Below are positions 7,586 through 15,480 of a stretch of 64,000 nucleotides of DNA, in pieces. Both the position numbers and the translations under genes were made by a program. The notes below the pieces were generated by a model. That model did no database searches, was not told the origin of the DNA, and was given only the letters and a program-made list of their open reading frames with translations. The number at the start of each line of letters is the position of its first letter. The stretch's first letter is position 1. Source of the DNA: Massilia solisilvae (GTDB taxonomy: Bacteria; Pseudomonadota; Gammaproteobacteria; Burkholderiales; Burkholderiaceae_D); NCBI RefSeq assembly GCF_024753215.1, contig NZ_JANUGV010000010.1, positions 19,885-83,884 on the forward strand. The letters are read 5' to 3'.

Positions 7586-8080
7586 TCAGGCGTAGATCTT
7601 GTTGTTGGACAGGTCCCAGCCGCCGGAGGTGTTGCCGCCGGCGCCGCCGCCCACCTTCTGCTGGGTGTACATGTACTTCACCGCCGAAAACTTCAGGCCG
7701 ACGTTTTCGTGCATGAATTCGCCGTCGCCCACCTGCGGGTTGACGTCGCCAATGAGCACATTGGTGAGCTGCATCTCGAAATACTTGATGCGCTCGCCAT
7801 TGCCGTCCGCACGCATGAAGTGCAGCGTCGCCTTCGGGATCGTCTTGCCCGAGGCGCAGTTCTGCAACAGCAGCGGCGTGGACAGGTCGGTCAGCTTGCT
7901 GATGGTGATCTCGCTCATTTCCACGCGCTCCGCCGTGTGGCCGCCGCTGGTCGATGACGTCGCCGATTTCGGCTGGGTCACCTTCCAGGACACCGATTTG
8001 CACTCGATCCAGTCCTTGTGCTTGTCGTCCATCGACTCGCCCTTGATGCCCTCGATCTGCAGGTACACGTCAATTGCCAT
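7586..8080 (-). CDS. hcp: T6SS tube protein Hcp (TssD)
   Basis: A 164-residue Hcp that stacks as hexamers into the secreted inner tube. The family signature is clear: MAIDVYLQIEGIKGES, then WIECKSVSWKVTQP, ISKLTDLSTPLLLQNCASG and VKYMYTQQK. GGAG lies just before the ATG. It follows tssC with 29 nt between and precedes an attenuator-like hairpin. The tail after about residue 140 is glycine/asparagine-rich. The Tae2-like amidase encoded downstream is small enough to be carried in the Hcp lumen, as known for other small Tae effectors; this is inference. Confidence 0.95.
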   Translation of the reverse strand: MAIDVYLQIEGIKGESMDDKHKDWIECKSVSWKVTQPKSATSSTSGGHTAERVEMSEITISKLTDLSTPLLLQNCASGKTIPKATLHFMRADGNGERIKYFEMQLTNVLIGDVNPQVGDGEFMHENVGLKFSAVKYMYTQQKVGGGAGGNTSGGWDLSNNKIYA

Positions 8081-8109
8081 TTCTTACTCCATGGTTCAGG
8101 TTAGTAGGT

Positions 8110-9594
8110 TTAGTTTTTGGTCGACTGCGGCAACTCCGCGACCAATCGGAGCGAAACGGACAGCTCGTCCAGCTGGAAGTGCGGACGGAGGAACGACACC
8201 GCGCGGTAGACGCCCGGCCGCCCCGGCACTTCGGACACCTGCACGCTGGCCTCGCGCAGCGGGAACTGGGCCTTCTGGTCCTGGCTGGCGTTGTCGTCCA
8301 ACAGGACGTATTGCGTCAGCCAGCGGTTCAGGTAGTCCTGCACGTTGGAGGCGGCGGCGAAGCTGCCGATCTTGTCGCGCATCATGGCCTTCATGTAGTG
8401 GGCAATGCGCGAGACGGCAAAGATGTACTGCAGCTGCGAGGACAGCACCGCGTTGGCGTTGGCCGCCTCGTTGGCGTACTTCTTGGCCTTCTGGGCCGAC
8501 TGCGCGCCAAAGAACGCGGCATAGGATGTGTTCTTGCAGTGGACCAGCGAGATGAAGCCCAGGTCCGACAGCTCCTTTTCGCGCCGGTCGGTGATGGCCA
8601 GCTCGGTCGGGCACTTGAGCGCGACCTCGCCCTCGTCGGTCTTGAAGGTGTGGGCCGGCAGGTTCTCGACCAGGCCGCCGCCCTCCACGCCGCGGATCGC
8701 CGCGCACCAGCCGTAGTCCTCGAAGGCTTTGGTGAGCTTGGTGGCAAAAGCATAGGCGGCGTTACACCACAGGTACTTCTGGTGGTCGGTGCCGTCCACG
8801 TCCTCGACGTAGTTGAAGCCTTCGGTGGTCATGCCATCGGCCGGGTTGTACGGCAGCCGGCCCAAAAAGCGCGGCAGGGTCAGGCCGACGTAGCGCGAGT
8901 CCTCCGACTCGCGAAAGCCCTTCCACTTGGCGTATTCGACCGTGTCGAACACCTTGGCCAGGTCGCGCGGCTTGCCCAGTTCGGCGAAGCTGTCGATGCC
9001 GAACAGCTCGGGCGCCGCGGAGCTGATGAACGGCGCATGCGCGGCTGCGGCCACGTGCGACATCTGCTCGAGAAAATAGATGTCCTCGGCCTGGCGCGTG
9101 ATCTCGTAGTCGCCGATCAGCGCGCCGTACGGGGCGCCGCCGAAGGTGCCGAACTCCTCTTCGTACACCTTCTTGAAGATCGTGCTCTGGTCGAATTCGA
9201 GCGCCGACTGGAAGTCCTTGACCAGCTCGCGCTTGGTCACGTTCATCATGCGGATCTGCAGTTGCGCGCTGGTGGTGCTGTTTTTGACCAGGTAGTGCAG
9301 ACCGGTCCAGCTGCGTTCGAGCTTCTGGAACTCCGGCGCGTGCATCACGGACGAGAGCTGGGCCGAGATGATGCGATCCAGCTCCGCGATGCGGGCGTCG
9401 ATGGTGGCCGACAGGTTGGCCGACATGACCACCGTGCCCTCCAGCACCTGGGTCACCAGTTCGCCGATGATGTCGCGCGCGCGCTCCTTTTCGCTGCTCG
9501 ACTTGGCGACCCGGCTTTGCTCGACGATCTGGTCCAGCAGCGACGTGTCCAGTTCGACCGCCGGCTTGGCGGATTCTTGAAGAACGGCGGCCAT
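8110..9594 (-). CDS. tssC: T6SS contractile sheath large subunit TssC (VipB)
   Basis: A 494-residue large sheath subunit. Conserved blocks include LDRIISAQLSSVMHAPEF, SWTGLHYLV and, at the C terminus, the LNRWLTQYVLLDD segment and the SFLRPHFQLDELSVSLRLV end, all typical of TssC. It forms the sheath with TssB and lies one base after the tssB stop, the usual translational pair. The start at 9594 (MAAVLQES) has AAGGAG 8 nt upstream; longer in-frame extensions run into tssB and are discarded. Confidence 0.95.
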   Translation of the reverse strand: MAAVLQESAKPAVELDTSLLDQIVEQSRVAKSSSEKERARDIIGELVTQVLEGTVVMSANLSATIDARIAELDRIISAQLSSVMHAPEFQKLERSWTGLHYLVKNSTTSAQLQIRMMNVTKRELVKDFQSALEFDQSTIFKKVYEEEFGTFGGAPYGALIGDYEITRQAEDIYFLEQMSHVAAAAHAPFISSAAPELFGIDSFAELGKPRDLAKVFDTVEYAKWKGFRESEDSRYVGLTLPRFLGRLPYNPADGMTTEGFNYVEDVDGTDHQKYLWCNAAYAFATKLTKAFEDYGWCAAIRGVEGGGLVENLPAHTFKTDEGEVALKCPTELAITDRREKELSDLGFISLVHCKNTSYAAFFGAQSAQKAKKYANEAANANAVLSSQLQYIFAVSRIAHYMKAMMRDKIGSFAAASNVQDYLNRWLTQYVLLDDNASQDQKAQFPLREASVQVSEVPGRPGVYRAVSFLRPHFQLDELSVSLRLVAELPQSTKN

Positions 9595-9595
9595 C

Positions 9596-10099
9596 TCATT
9601 GCTCCTTGTTCGGTTTGCGCAGCGTGTCGAGCTTTTCGGTGTTCGAAAGGACTTCGGACAGGATGTCTTCCAGCTTGTCGTTCCCGGCGAGCTTGTTGCG
9701 CAGGTCGGCCAGCTTGGTGCGCGCGTCCAGCAAGCCCTTGAGCGGCGCCACCTGCTGCACCACCGATTCGGGCCGGAAGTCGTCCATTTCCTTGAACTGC
9801 AGCTCGACCGCGAATTCGCCGCCTTCGGACGACATGTGGTTTTGCACGCGGAAGTTGGCCACCGGCGCCACGCCGGCCAGCACCTCGTCGAAGTTGCTGG
9901 CATCGACGTTGACGAAGTTGCGGTCCTTCAGGCGCTTCTTCTCGACGCTCGGGTCGCCGCCGAAGTCGCCCACCACGCCCACCACGAAGGGCAGCTCCTT
10001 GTTCTCGATCGCGTCGCCGATTTCAACGTCGTACGTCATCTGCACACGCGGCGCGCGCACTTTCTGCAGGCGCTTCTGCACGCTTTCACTTTTGGCCAT
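9596..10099 (-). CDS. tssB: T6SS contractile sheath small subunit TssB (VipA)
   Basis: A 167-residue small sheath subunit, recognised by PRVQMTYDVEIGDAIENKELPFVVGVVGDFGG near the N terminus, DRNFVNVDASNFDEVL and a charged C-terminal helical part (KLADLRNKLAGNDKLEDIL). It interlocks with TssC in the cytoplasm. GGAG precedes the ATG. It follows the TPR lipoprotein gene by 51 nt. Confidence 0.95.
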   Translation of the reverse strand: MAKSESVQKRLQKVRAPRVQMTYDVEIGDAIENKELPFVVGVVGDFGGDPSVEKKRLKDRNFVNVDASNFDEVLAGVAPVANFRVQNHMSSEGGEFAVELQFKEMDDFRPESVVQQVAPLKGLLDARTKLADLRNKLAGNDKLEDILSEVLSNTEKLDTLRKPNKEQ

Positions 10100-10150
10100 G
10101 TCGACTCCAGGGTTGCGGGAATGGGCGGCCGGCGCGCGCCGGCCGGCGGG

Positions 10151-10741
10151 TCACTTGAGCGCGCCGAACGGATCGCTGCTGGCGGCGGTGGTGGTGGCCG
10201 GCTTGGGCTGCGCCGCGACACTGGCACGGCGCGCGGCCTCCTTGGCACGCGCCATCGCGCGGGTGTTCGCGGACGGCACGAGCTCCTTCTCGCCGAGCGC
10301 CTCGCGCAGCAGCTTGGCCAGGTCCTGCGCTTCGCTGCGCACGGTGCCGGACAGGTTGTTCTTCTGGGTCAGGTCGGCCAGCGCCTTGCTCGACACGCGC
10401 AGGCCGGCCACGGCGGCAATGCTGTTGGCGAGCGTGTCGTCCGGGTCGCGCTCGAGCGCTTCGAGGGCGTTGACGATCGCCTCGCCGTAGTTGCCGCTGT
10501 CAAAGCGCATCTGCGCCATGCGCTGCCACGGGGTCTTCTCGGTCGGGAAGGCGCTGCTGGCGGTCTTGAGGATGGCATAGGCCTTGTCGTTCTGGCCGGC
10601 CATCACCGCCGCGTCGGCCTCGGACATTGCGGCCGCGATGGTCGGGGCCTTGGGCGCGTTGCCGGAGCCCTGGCCACCACTGGCGCAGGCGGACAGCACG
10701 GCAACACAGACGAGGGTGGGAATGACACGCTGGAAGGTCAT
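10151..10741 (-). CDS. T6SS-associated TPR lipoprotein
   Basis: A 196-residue lipoprotein with a lipobox ending at C19 (VAVLSAC) and two or more TPR-like helical repeats (about residues 38-105: AMSEADAAVMAGQNDKAYAIL, MAQMRFDSGNYGEAIVNALEAL), then a basic, Ala-rich tail. It is the first gene of the tssB-tssC-hcp operon, with GGAGAAAAA before the ATG. Similar small TPR lipoproteins accompany Burkholderiales T6SS loci; the role is not established to my knowledge. An outer-membrane accessory function is inferred from the lipobox and position. Confidence 0.75.
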   Translation of the reverse strand: MTFQRVIPTLVCVAVLSACASGGQGSGNAPKAPTIAAAMSEADAAVMAGQNDKAYAILKTASSAFPTEKTPWQRMAQMRFDSGNYGEAIVNALEALERDPDDTLANSIAAVAGLRVSSKALADLTQKNNLSGTVRSEAQDLAKLLREALGEKELVPSANTRAMARAKEAARRASVAAQPKPATTTAASSDPFGALK

Positions 10742-10933
10742 ACTTTTTCTCCGGTACGTTTTGACCAGAGGCCATTATTCGGCAAGCGTTCCCAAGGGAA
10801 TTGCGGGTCATCAATTGACTGTGATTTCGTCGGTTTTGTGCTCTTTCATATCAACCATTGCGCCTTCTCACGCGCCGTTTTGCAGAGTCGGCTAAGGTCA
10901 GCGTTGAACTTTACCGAATGCAAGGCGATGCCC

Positions 10934-11518
10934 ATGAAACTGCGACTGCATGTCCTGTATTCCCTGTGCCTGCTGCTGGCCGGCTGCGCCGGCGGCGGCC
11001 TCGGTTCGATTGCCGGCGCCGCGCTGGAAGCGACCGGCCTGCGCAAGCCGCCGGAATTGCCCGAAGCGCAAAAACCGCCTCGCGCAATCGCATTGCGCCT
11101 GCATGCGGCGACCAGGCTGAATGTGGACGAATCGGGGCAGCCGCTGGCCCTGGTCGCACGCATTTACAAGCTGCGCCAGAACGCGGCGTTCGAGCAGGCG
11201 CCGCTGGCGGCCTTCCTCGACCCGGCGGCGGAAAAGCAGGCACTGGGGCCGGACCTGATCGAGGTGAAGGAGGTCACGCTGGTGCCTGGCCAACACTACG
11301 AGGTCTCGGAGAAGGTGTCGCGCGAGGCCGGTTACGTGGGCGTGGTGGCACTGTTCCACGCGCCGGCCGCCCAGCGCTGGCGGCTGGCGTTTCCGACCGC
11401 CGAGGCCGAGCGCCAGGGCGTGACCGTGGGCCTGCATGCGTGCGCGCTGTCGGTGGGCGCGGGCGCGCGGGCCACCGTTCCCGAGCTCAGGATGCTGTCG
11501 TCTGTGCACTGTCAATGA
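10934..11518 (+). CDS. tssJ: T6SS outer-membrane lipoprotein TssJ
   Basis: A 194-residue lipoprotein with lipobox cysteine C18 (LLLAGC). The mature part has the TssJ beta-sandwich character: LRLHAATRLNVDESGQPLALVARIYKL, VTLVPGQHYEVSEKV and GYVGVVALF. TssJ anchors the TssM periplasmic domain to the outer membrane. ATG 10934 is chosen over ATG 10928 because AAGG lies at 8-nt spacing. It heads the rightward tssJ-tssK-tssL block and is divergent from the tssB operon across a 192-bp gap. Confidence 0.88.
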   Translation: MKLRLHVLYSLCLLLAGCAGGGLGSIAGAALEATGLRKPPELPEAQKPPRAIALRLHAATRLNVDESGQPLALVARIYKLRQNAAFEQAPLAAFLDPAAEKQALGPDLIEVKEVTLVPGQHYEVSEKVSREAGYVGVVALFHAPAAQRWRLAFPTAEAERQGVTVGLHACALSVGAGARATVPELRMLSSVHCQ

Positions 11519-11577
11519 GGAGGCTGCAATTTCCTTCAAGCTAGAGATTTCAAGCCAACCGGGCGAGCGAGGCTGAC

Positions 11578-12924
11578 GTGAACCATCCATCGAAAGTGCT
11601 ATGGAGCGAGGGACTGTTCCTGCGTCCCCAGCATTTCCAGCAGCAGGACCGCTACCACGAAGCGAGGCTGAACCAGACGGCGAGCGCGCTGCACCCGTAT
11701 TCGTGGGGAGTGCGGCGGCTGGCGGTTGACCACGATGCGCTGCGCTCGGACGTGTTGCGGGTCAGCGAGCTGTCGGTGATTTTCGCCGACGGCGAGGTGT
11801 ACCGCGCGCCGGAAAGCGACGACCTGCCGCTGCAGGTGCGCCTGTCCGAGCTGGCGCCAACGGTGCAGACCGTCACCTACCACGCCGCCCTGCCCGCGCT
11901 CAAGCCGCACGGTGAGAACTGCGCCGACGGTATCCACGCCAGCCCGGACGCGCGCTATGTGCAGCAGGAACGCGACACGCAGGACCTGTTCACGGGCGCG
12001 GCCGAGGCGCCGGTGAGCTACCTGAAGAAGACCGTGCGGCTGGTCTCCGAGCTCGACCCGCTCGAAGCGTACGAGAGCTTTCCGCTGGTGCGACTGCGGC
12101 GCGTGGCCACCGGCGGATTCGAAGCCGATCCGTCGTTCACGCCGCCAGCGGTCACGATCGGGGGCGCACCCGGGCTGCACACGCAGCTGGCGCGACTGAT
12201 GGAAAAACTGCTGGCCAAGGTGAACGCGCTGTACGGCCACCACCGCGAGCCGAGCAAGAACGTGATCGAGATCCGCGGCGGCGACATGTCGGCGTTCTGG
12301 CTGCTGCACACGGCCAGCACAGGCTACGCGGCGCTGTCGCACTACCTGGCGCACCCGGACCTGCATCCGGAGCGCCTGTTCTCGGAACTGCTTACGCTGG
12401 CGGGAGGGCTGATGACCTATTCGCGCAGCTACAAGCTCGAGGACCTGCCAGCCTACGTGCACGCCGATCCCGGGCCCGCCTTCGCGCGCATCGACGACAT
12501 CGTGCGCAACCTGCTCGATACCGTGATCTCGTCGAAGTACTTCTCGATCGCGCTGCGCAACGAGCGCCCCTCGTACCACCTGGGCGCGCTCGACTCGGGC
12601 AAGATCAATGCGCAGACAGCGCTGTACCTGGCGGTATCGGCCGACATGCCGGCGCTGCAACTGGTCGAGGTGGTGCCGCTGCGTTTCAAGATCGGCGCGC
12701 CGGAAGACGTGGAGAAGTTCGTGCTGTCGGCCATGCCCGGCGTGAAGCTGGTGCACTCGCCGCAGGTGCCGGCCGCGATCCCGATACGACCGGACACCTA
12801 CTACTTCATCCTTGAAAACAAGGGTGCCCTCTACGAAAGCATGTTGAAGGCACAGGCGATCTCGATCTACGTACCGACCGGGATGCGCGACCTGAAACTC
12901 GAACTGATAGCGATCGCAGCATGA
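11578..12924 (+). CDS. tssK: T6SS baseplate protein TssK
   Basis: A 448-residue TssK, the adaptor linking the baseplate to the TssL/TssM membrane complex. It has the hallmark N terminus (KVLWSEGLFLRPQHFQQQDRY), the ALHPYSWGVRRL segment and a C-terminal domain ending in LKLELIAIAA. The start codon is GTG at 11578, with a GAGG motif upstream. Its stop overlaps the tssL start by 4 nt (ATGA), indicating coupled translation. Confidence 0.95.
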   Translation: MNHPSKVLWSEGLFLRPQHFQQQDRYHEARLNQTASALHPYSWGVRRLAVDHDALRSDVLRVSELSVIFADGEVYRAPESDDLPLQVRLSELAPTVQTVTYHAALPALKPHGENCADGIHASPDARYVQQERDTQDLFTGAAEAPVSYLKKTVRLVSELDPLEAYESFPLVRLRRVATGGFEADPSFTPPAVTIGGAPGLHTQLARLMEKLLAKVNALYGHHREPSKNVIEIRGGDMSAFWLLHTASTGYAALSHYLAHPDLHPERLFSELLTLAGGLMTYSRSYKLEDLPAYVHADPGPAFARIDDIVRNLLDTVISSKYFSIALRNERPSYHLGALDSGKINAQTALYLAVSADMPALQLVEVVPLRFKIGAPEDVEKFVLSAMPGVKLVHSPQVPAAIPIRPDTYYFILENKGALYESMLKAQAISIYVPTGMRDLKLELIAIAA

Positions 12925-13691
12925 GCACAACCAATCACATCGAACGCCGTGCCGCCCATGACAAAACCCGCGCGGCGGCGGGCACCGGAACGCAGAACCT
13001 GGTCGACCTGATGTACGACGGATTCTACGCCCTCTTCCTGCTCAAGAACGGCGGCAGCCCGCACGACAAGGCGGCCTTTGCCGACCACATGACGCAGTTC
13101 CTGGGCGACGTGGACCGCCAGGCCAAGCAGCTTGGCATTGCGGCCGAAGACGTCGCGGCGGCCAAGTACGCCTTTTGCGCGGGGGTGGACGAGATCATTC
13201 TCTCGTCGCAGCACGACATTCGTGAGTCGTGGGAGACCCGGCCGCTGCAGCTGCGCGTGTTCGGCGACCAGCTGGCCGGCGAGCACTTCTTCAACCGGCT
13301 GGAGGACCTGCGCGCCAAGGGCGCGGTGCACCTGCAGGCGCTGGAGGTATTCCACATGTGCCTGCTGCTCGGATTCCAGGGACGCTTTGCGCTGGATGCG
13401 CCGGACAAGCTGAACTACCTGACGGCGCGCCTGGGCGACGAGATCGCGCGCATGCGCGGCAAGGCGCGCGGCTTTGCCCCGCACGCCGAGCGGCCCGACC
13501 AGGTGGTCAACAAGCTGCGCAGCGATTTGTCGCTGTGGGTGCTGGGAACGGTATTCGCGCTGTCCGGGCTGCTGGCGTACATCGGGTTCCGGGCCTCGCT
13601 GGCGCACAGCACGCAGGTGACAATGGCGCAGTACAACGACGTGGTCAAGCTGCCTGCGCGCGCAGCGAACGTGACCATCACCCTGCCATGA
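12921..13691 (+). CDS. tssL: T6SS inner-membrane protein TssL (DotU family)
   Basis: A 256-residue DotU-type TssL with a long cytoplasmic helical domain (NLVDLMYDGFYALFLLKNG; AKYAFCAGVDEIILSS; GEHFFNRLEDL) and one C-terminal membrane helix (about residues 203-223) followed by a 33-residue periplasmic tail. There is no peptidoglycan-binding domain, so wall anchoring must come from another protein; the OmpA-like protein encoded convergently is the natural candidate. Confidence 0.94.
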   Translation: MSTTNHIERRAAHDKTRAAAGTGTQNLVDLMYDGFYALFLLKNGGSPHDKAAFADHMTQFLGDVDRQAKQLGIAAEDVAAAKYAFCAGVDEIILSSQHDIRESWETRPLQLRVFGDQLAGEHFFNRLEDLRAKGAVHLQALEVFHMCLLLGFQGRFALDAPDKLNYLTARLGDEIARMRGKARGFAPHAERPDQVVNKLRSDLSLWVLGTVFALSGLLAYIGFRASLAHSTQVTMAQYNDVVKLPARAANVTITLP

Positions 13692-13711
13692 ACCGTCGTC
13701 TCCGGGCTCGG

Positions 13712-13731
13712 CGTCCCCCTTGGCGGGGACG
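13712..13731. terminator. Hairpin between convergent tssL and ompA-like genes
   Basis: CGTCCCC (13712-13718), a 6-nt loop and GGGGACG (13725-13731). It is placed between two convergent stop codons but has no U-run, so a terminator role is plausible only by position. Confidence 0.4.
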
Positions 13732-13768
13732 ACGTGCCTGGGTAGCCGGCTGACGGCGGCCAGGCGGC

Positions 13769-14524
13769 TTACTGGATGACCTTGAACTCGATCCGGCGGT
13801 TGCGCGCACGGCCCTCGGCGGTGCGGTTGTCGGCAACCGGGCGGTCCGGCCCTTCGCCCGAGACCGAGATGAGGTCGGGGTTGATGCCGCGCCCCGCCAC
13901 GTAGCTCTTGACCGCCTCCGCCCGCGCCTGGGACAGCGACAGGTTGCCGGCCCGCGATCCCGCGTTGTCGGTATGGCCGATCACCTCGACCCGCACCCCT
14001 TTGATCTTCTGCAGCGCCACCGCCATCTGGTCCAGGATCGTCTTGCCGGAGTCGGTCAGCGCCGCCTTGCCGGACTCGAACTCGATGATGCGGTTGGCCA
14101 GCGCCGCGTCGAGCACGCCCTGCTCCGAGGCCGCCACGCGCAGGCCGTTGTTGACCACGTAGGTCGGGTTCAGGCTTTCGGCGATGCTTGCCGCGATCTG
14201 CTGCCGCTGCATTTCGTTGGCCACGTCGCCGCGCAGGCTGACGTTGTTGCCGTCGATTTTCAGCTGCCCGCGCGTGATGAGCTTCAGATCGGGGCTGATC
14301 AGCTTCTGGACGTGCTCGTTCCAGTTGGCCGGCGTGGCGACGCTGCCCACCGACAGCTGGTCGACCACCCGCCCCGCGCCGTACACCTCGCGCAGGCGCG
14401 CCAGCAGCGAAGCCTTGCTGGCCTCGTCGCCCACAGTGCCGGTCACGACGATGGGCGACGCGTTCTGGGCGCAGGCGGCGCCGGCGGCAAGCAGGGTTGC
14501 CGCGAACAGGAGGATGGGCTTCAC
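13769..14524 (-). CDS. OmpA-family peptidoglycan-binding protein, T6SS accessory
   Basis: A 251-residue exported protein: signal peptide (about 1-19, LLFAATLLAAGAACA), a BON-like middle region (about 25-130; LARLREVYGAGRVVDQL, LKIDGNNVSLRGDV) and a C-terminal OmpA domain (about 140-250) with GHTDNAGSRAGN and the closing GRARNRRIEF. OmpA domains bind meso-diaminopimelate in peptidoglycan. Start is GTG at 14524 with GGAG 7 nt upstream, overlapping the tagF stop by 4 nt. As TssL lacks a wall-binding domain, this protein probably fixes the T6SS membrane complex to the wall (TagL/TagN-like role, inferred). Confidence 0.85.
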   Translation of the reverse strand: MKPILLFAATLLAAGAACAQNASPIVVTGTVGDEASKASLLARLREVYGAGRVVDQLSVGSVATPANWNEHVQKLISPDLKLITRGQLKIDGNNVSLRGDVANEMQRQQIAASIAESLNPTYVVNNGLRVAASEQGVLDAALANRIIEFESGKAALTDSGKTILDQMAVALQKIKGVRVEVIGHTDNAGSRAGNLSLSQARAEAVKSYVAGRGINPDLISVSGEGPDRPVADNRTAEGRARNRRIEFKVIQ

Positions 14525-15480
14525 GATGCGGCTCCGATGAAGGTTTGCAGGAACAGCTCGCGCGCGAGCCTGAGCGGCAGCTGCGGCTGGTCGAGGTAGC
14601 TGGCCAGGGCGCGCACGTCCACGTCCAGGCCAAGCTGCTCATCGACCCAGCTGGTGTCGGCAAAACCAACCTGCTGTTCGGCCGCCTCCAGCGGGTCGAT
14701 GATCGCGCGCAGCGCTTCGGCGACGGCGCTGCAAAAGCCGACCACCAGCACGGGCTTGCCGTCCAGGCGCGTCATGAACAGGGCCAGGTCAAAGCCGCCG
14801 CGGCGCAGGAACGGGGCGGCCAGCTCGAGCCAGAAGGCGGCCACCGCGCAGCGTGCCGTGGCGTCTTCGGGCAGCGGCAGGACAAGGCTCTTGTGCACCG
14901 CCGCCGGCTGGCTGTGCATGACCGGCTGCAGCACCAGGCCCAGTGCCAGCACCAGGCGCTCGACCTGGCACCCGAGCTGGGCCGACAGTGACGAGACGGT
15001 GCCGCCTGCCAGAAAGCTCGCCAGCCCGGGCCGCGCGTCGCCCAGTACGACGTTGGCGTCGGCGATCCCTTGCAACAGCGGCCCGGGGTCGCTGGACGCG
15101 ACGATCCGCGGCGCCATCGCTTCGTAATAGCTCCACAGCGGCGCCAGCGCCAGCGGCGAGCGCGAGACGAAGCCCACCGGGTCGGGCACGTCCACGGTGC
15201 GCATCATCAGAAACGGAAAGCGCCTGCCCGACTGGTCGTGACTCGACACCAGGTGACCGGCCACCGCATAGTGGCGCGCCGGGCCGACAAAAACAAAACT
15301 CACCGGCGGCATGGCGTCGTAGTCGAGCTTCCAGCGCGGGTTGGCCGGCAGCCGGCTCATGACCTGCGCCAGCCATTCGTCGAGCATGCCCATCACGGGC
15401 GCGTCGTAGGCCATCTTGATGAAATCGCTGCGGGCCGGGATCTTGCCGAAGTAGCCGATACGTTCGGTCGCCGTGCGCAT
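14521..15480 (-). CDS. tagF: T6SS-associated protein TagF
   Basis: A 319-residue protein with the TagF/SciT domain: IGYFGKIPARSDFI at the N terminus, FVFVGPARHYAVAGHL and DQSGRRFPFLMM. In Pseudomonas TagF represses T6SS assembly after translation. Here no PpkA kinase or PppA phosphatase gene is nearby, so it would act outside that switch. ATG 15480 (TGATG with the tssM stop) is preferred to GTG 15483 because GGAGG lies 6 nt before it. It is co-translated with the OmpA-like gene. Confidence 0.88.
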   Translation of the reverse strand: MRTATERIGYFGKIPARSDFIKMAYDAPVMGMLDEWLAQVMSRLPANPRWKLDYDAMPPVSFVFVGPARHYAVAGHLVSSHDQSGRRFPFLMMRTVDVPDPVGFVSRSPLALAPLWSYYEAMAPRIVASSDPGPLLQGIADANVVLGDARPGLASFLAGGTVSSLSAQLGCQVERLVLALGLVLQPVMHSQPAAVHKSLVLPLPEDATARCAVAAFWLELAAPFLRRGGFDLALFMTRLDGKPVLVVGFCSAVAEALRAIIDPLEAAEQQVGFADTSWVDEQLGLDVDVRALASYLDQPQLPLRLARELFLQTFIGAAS

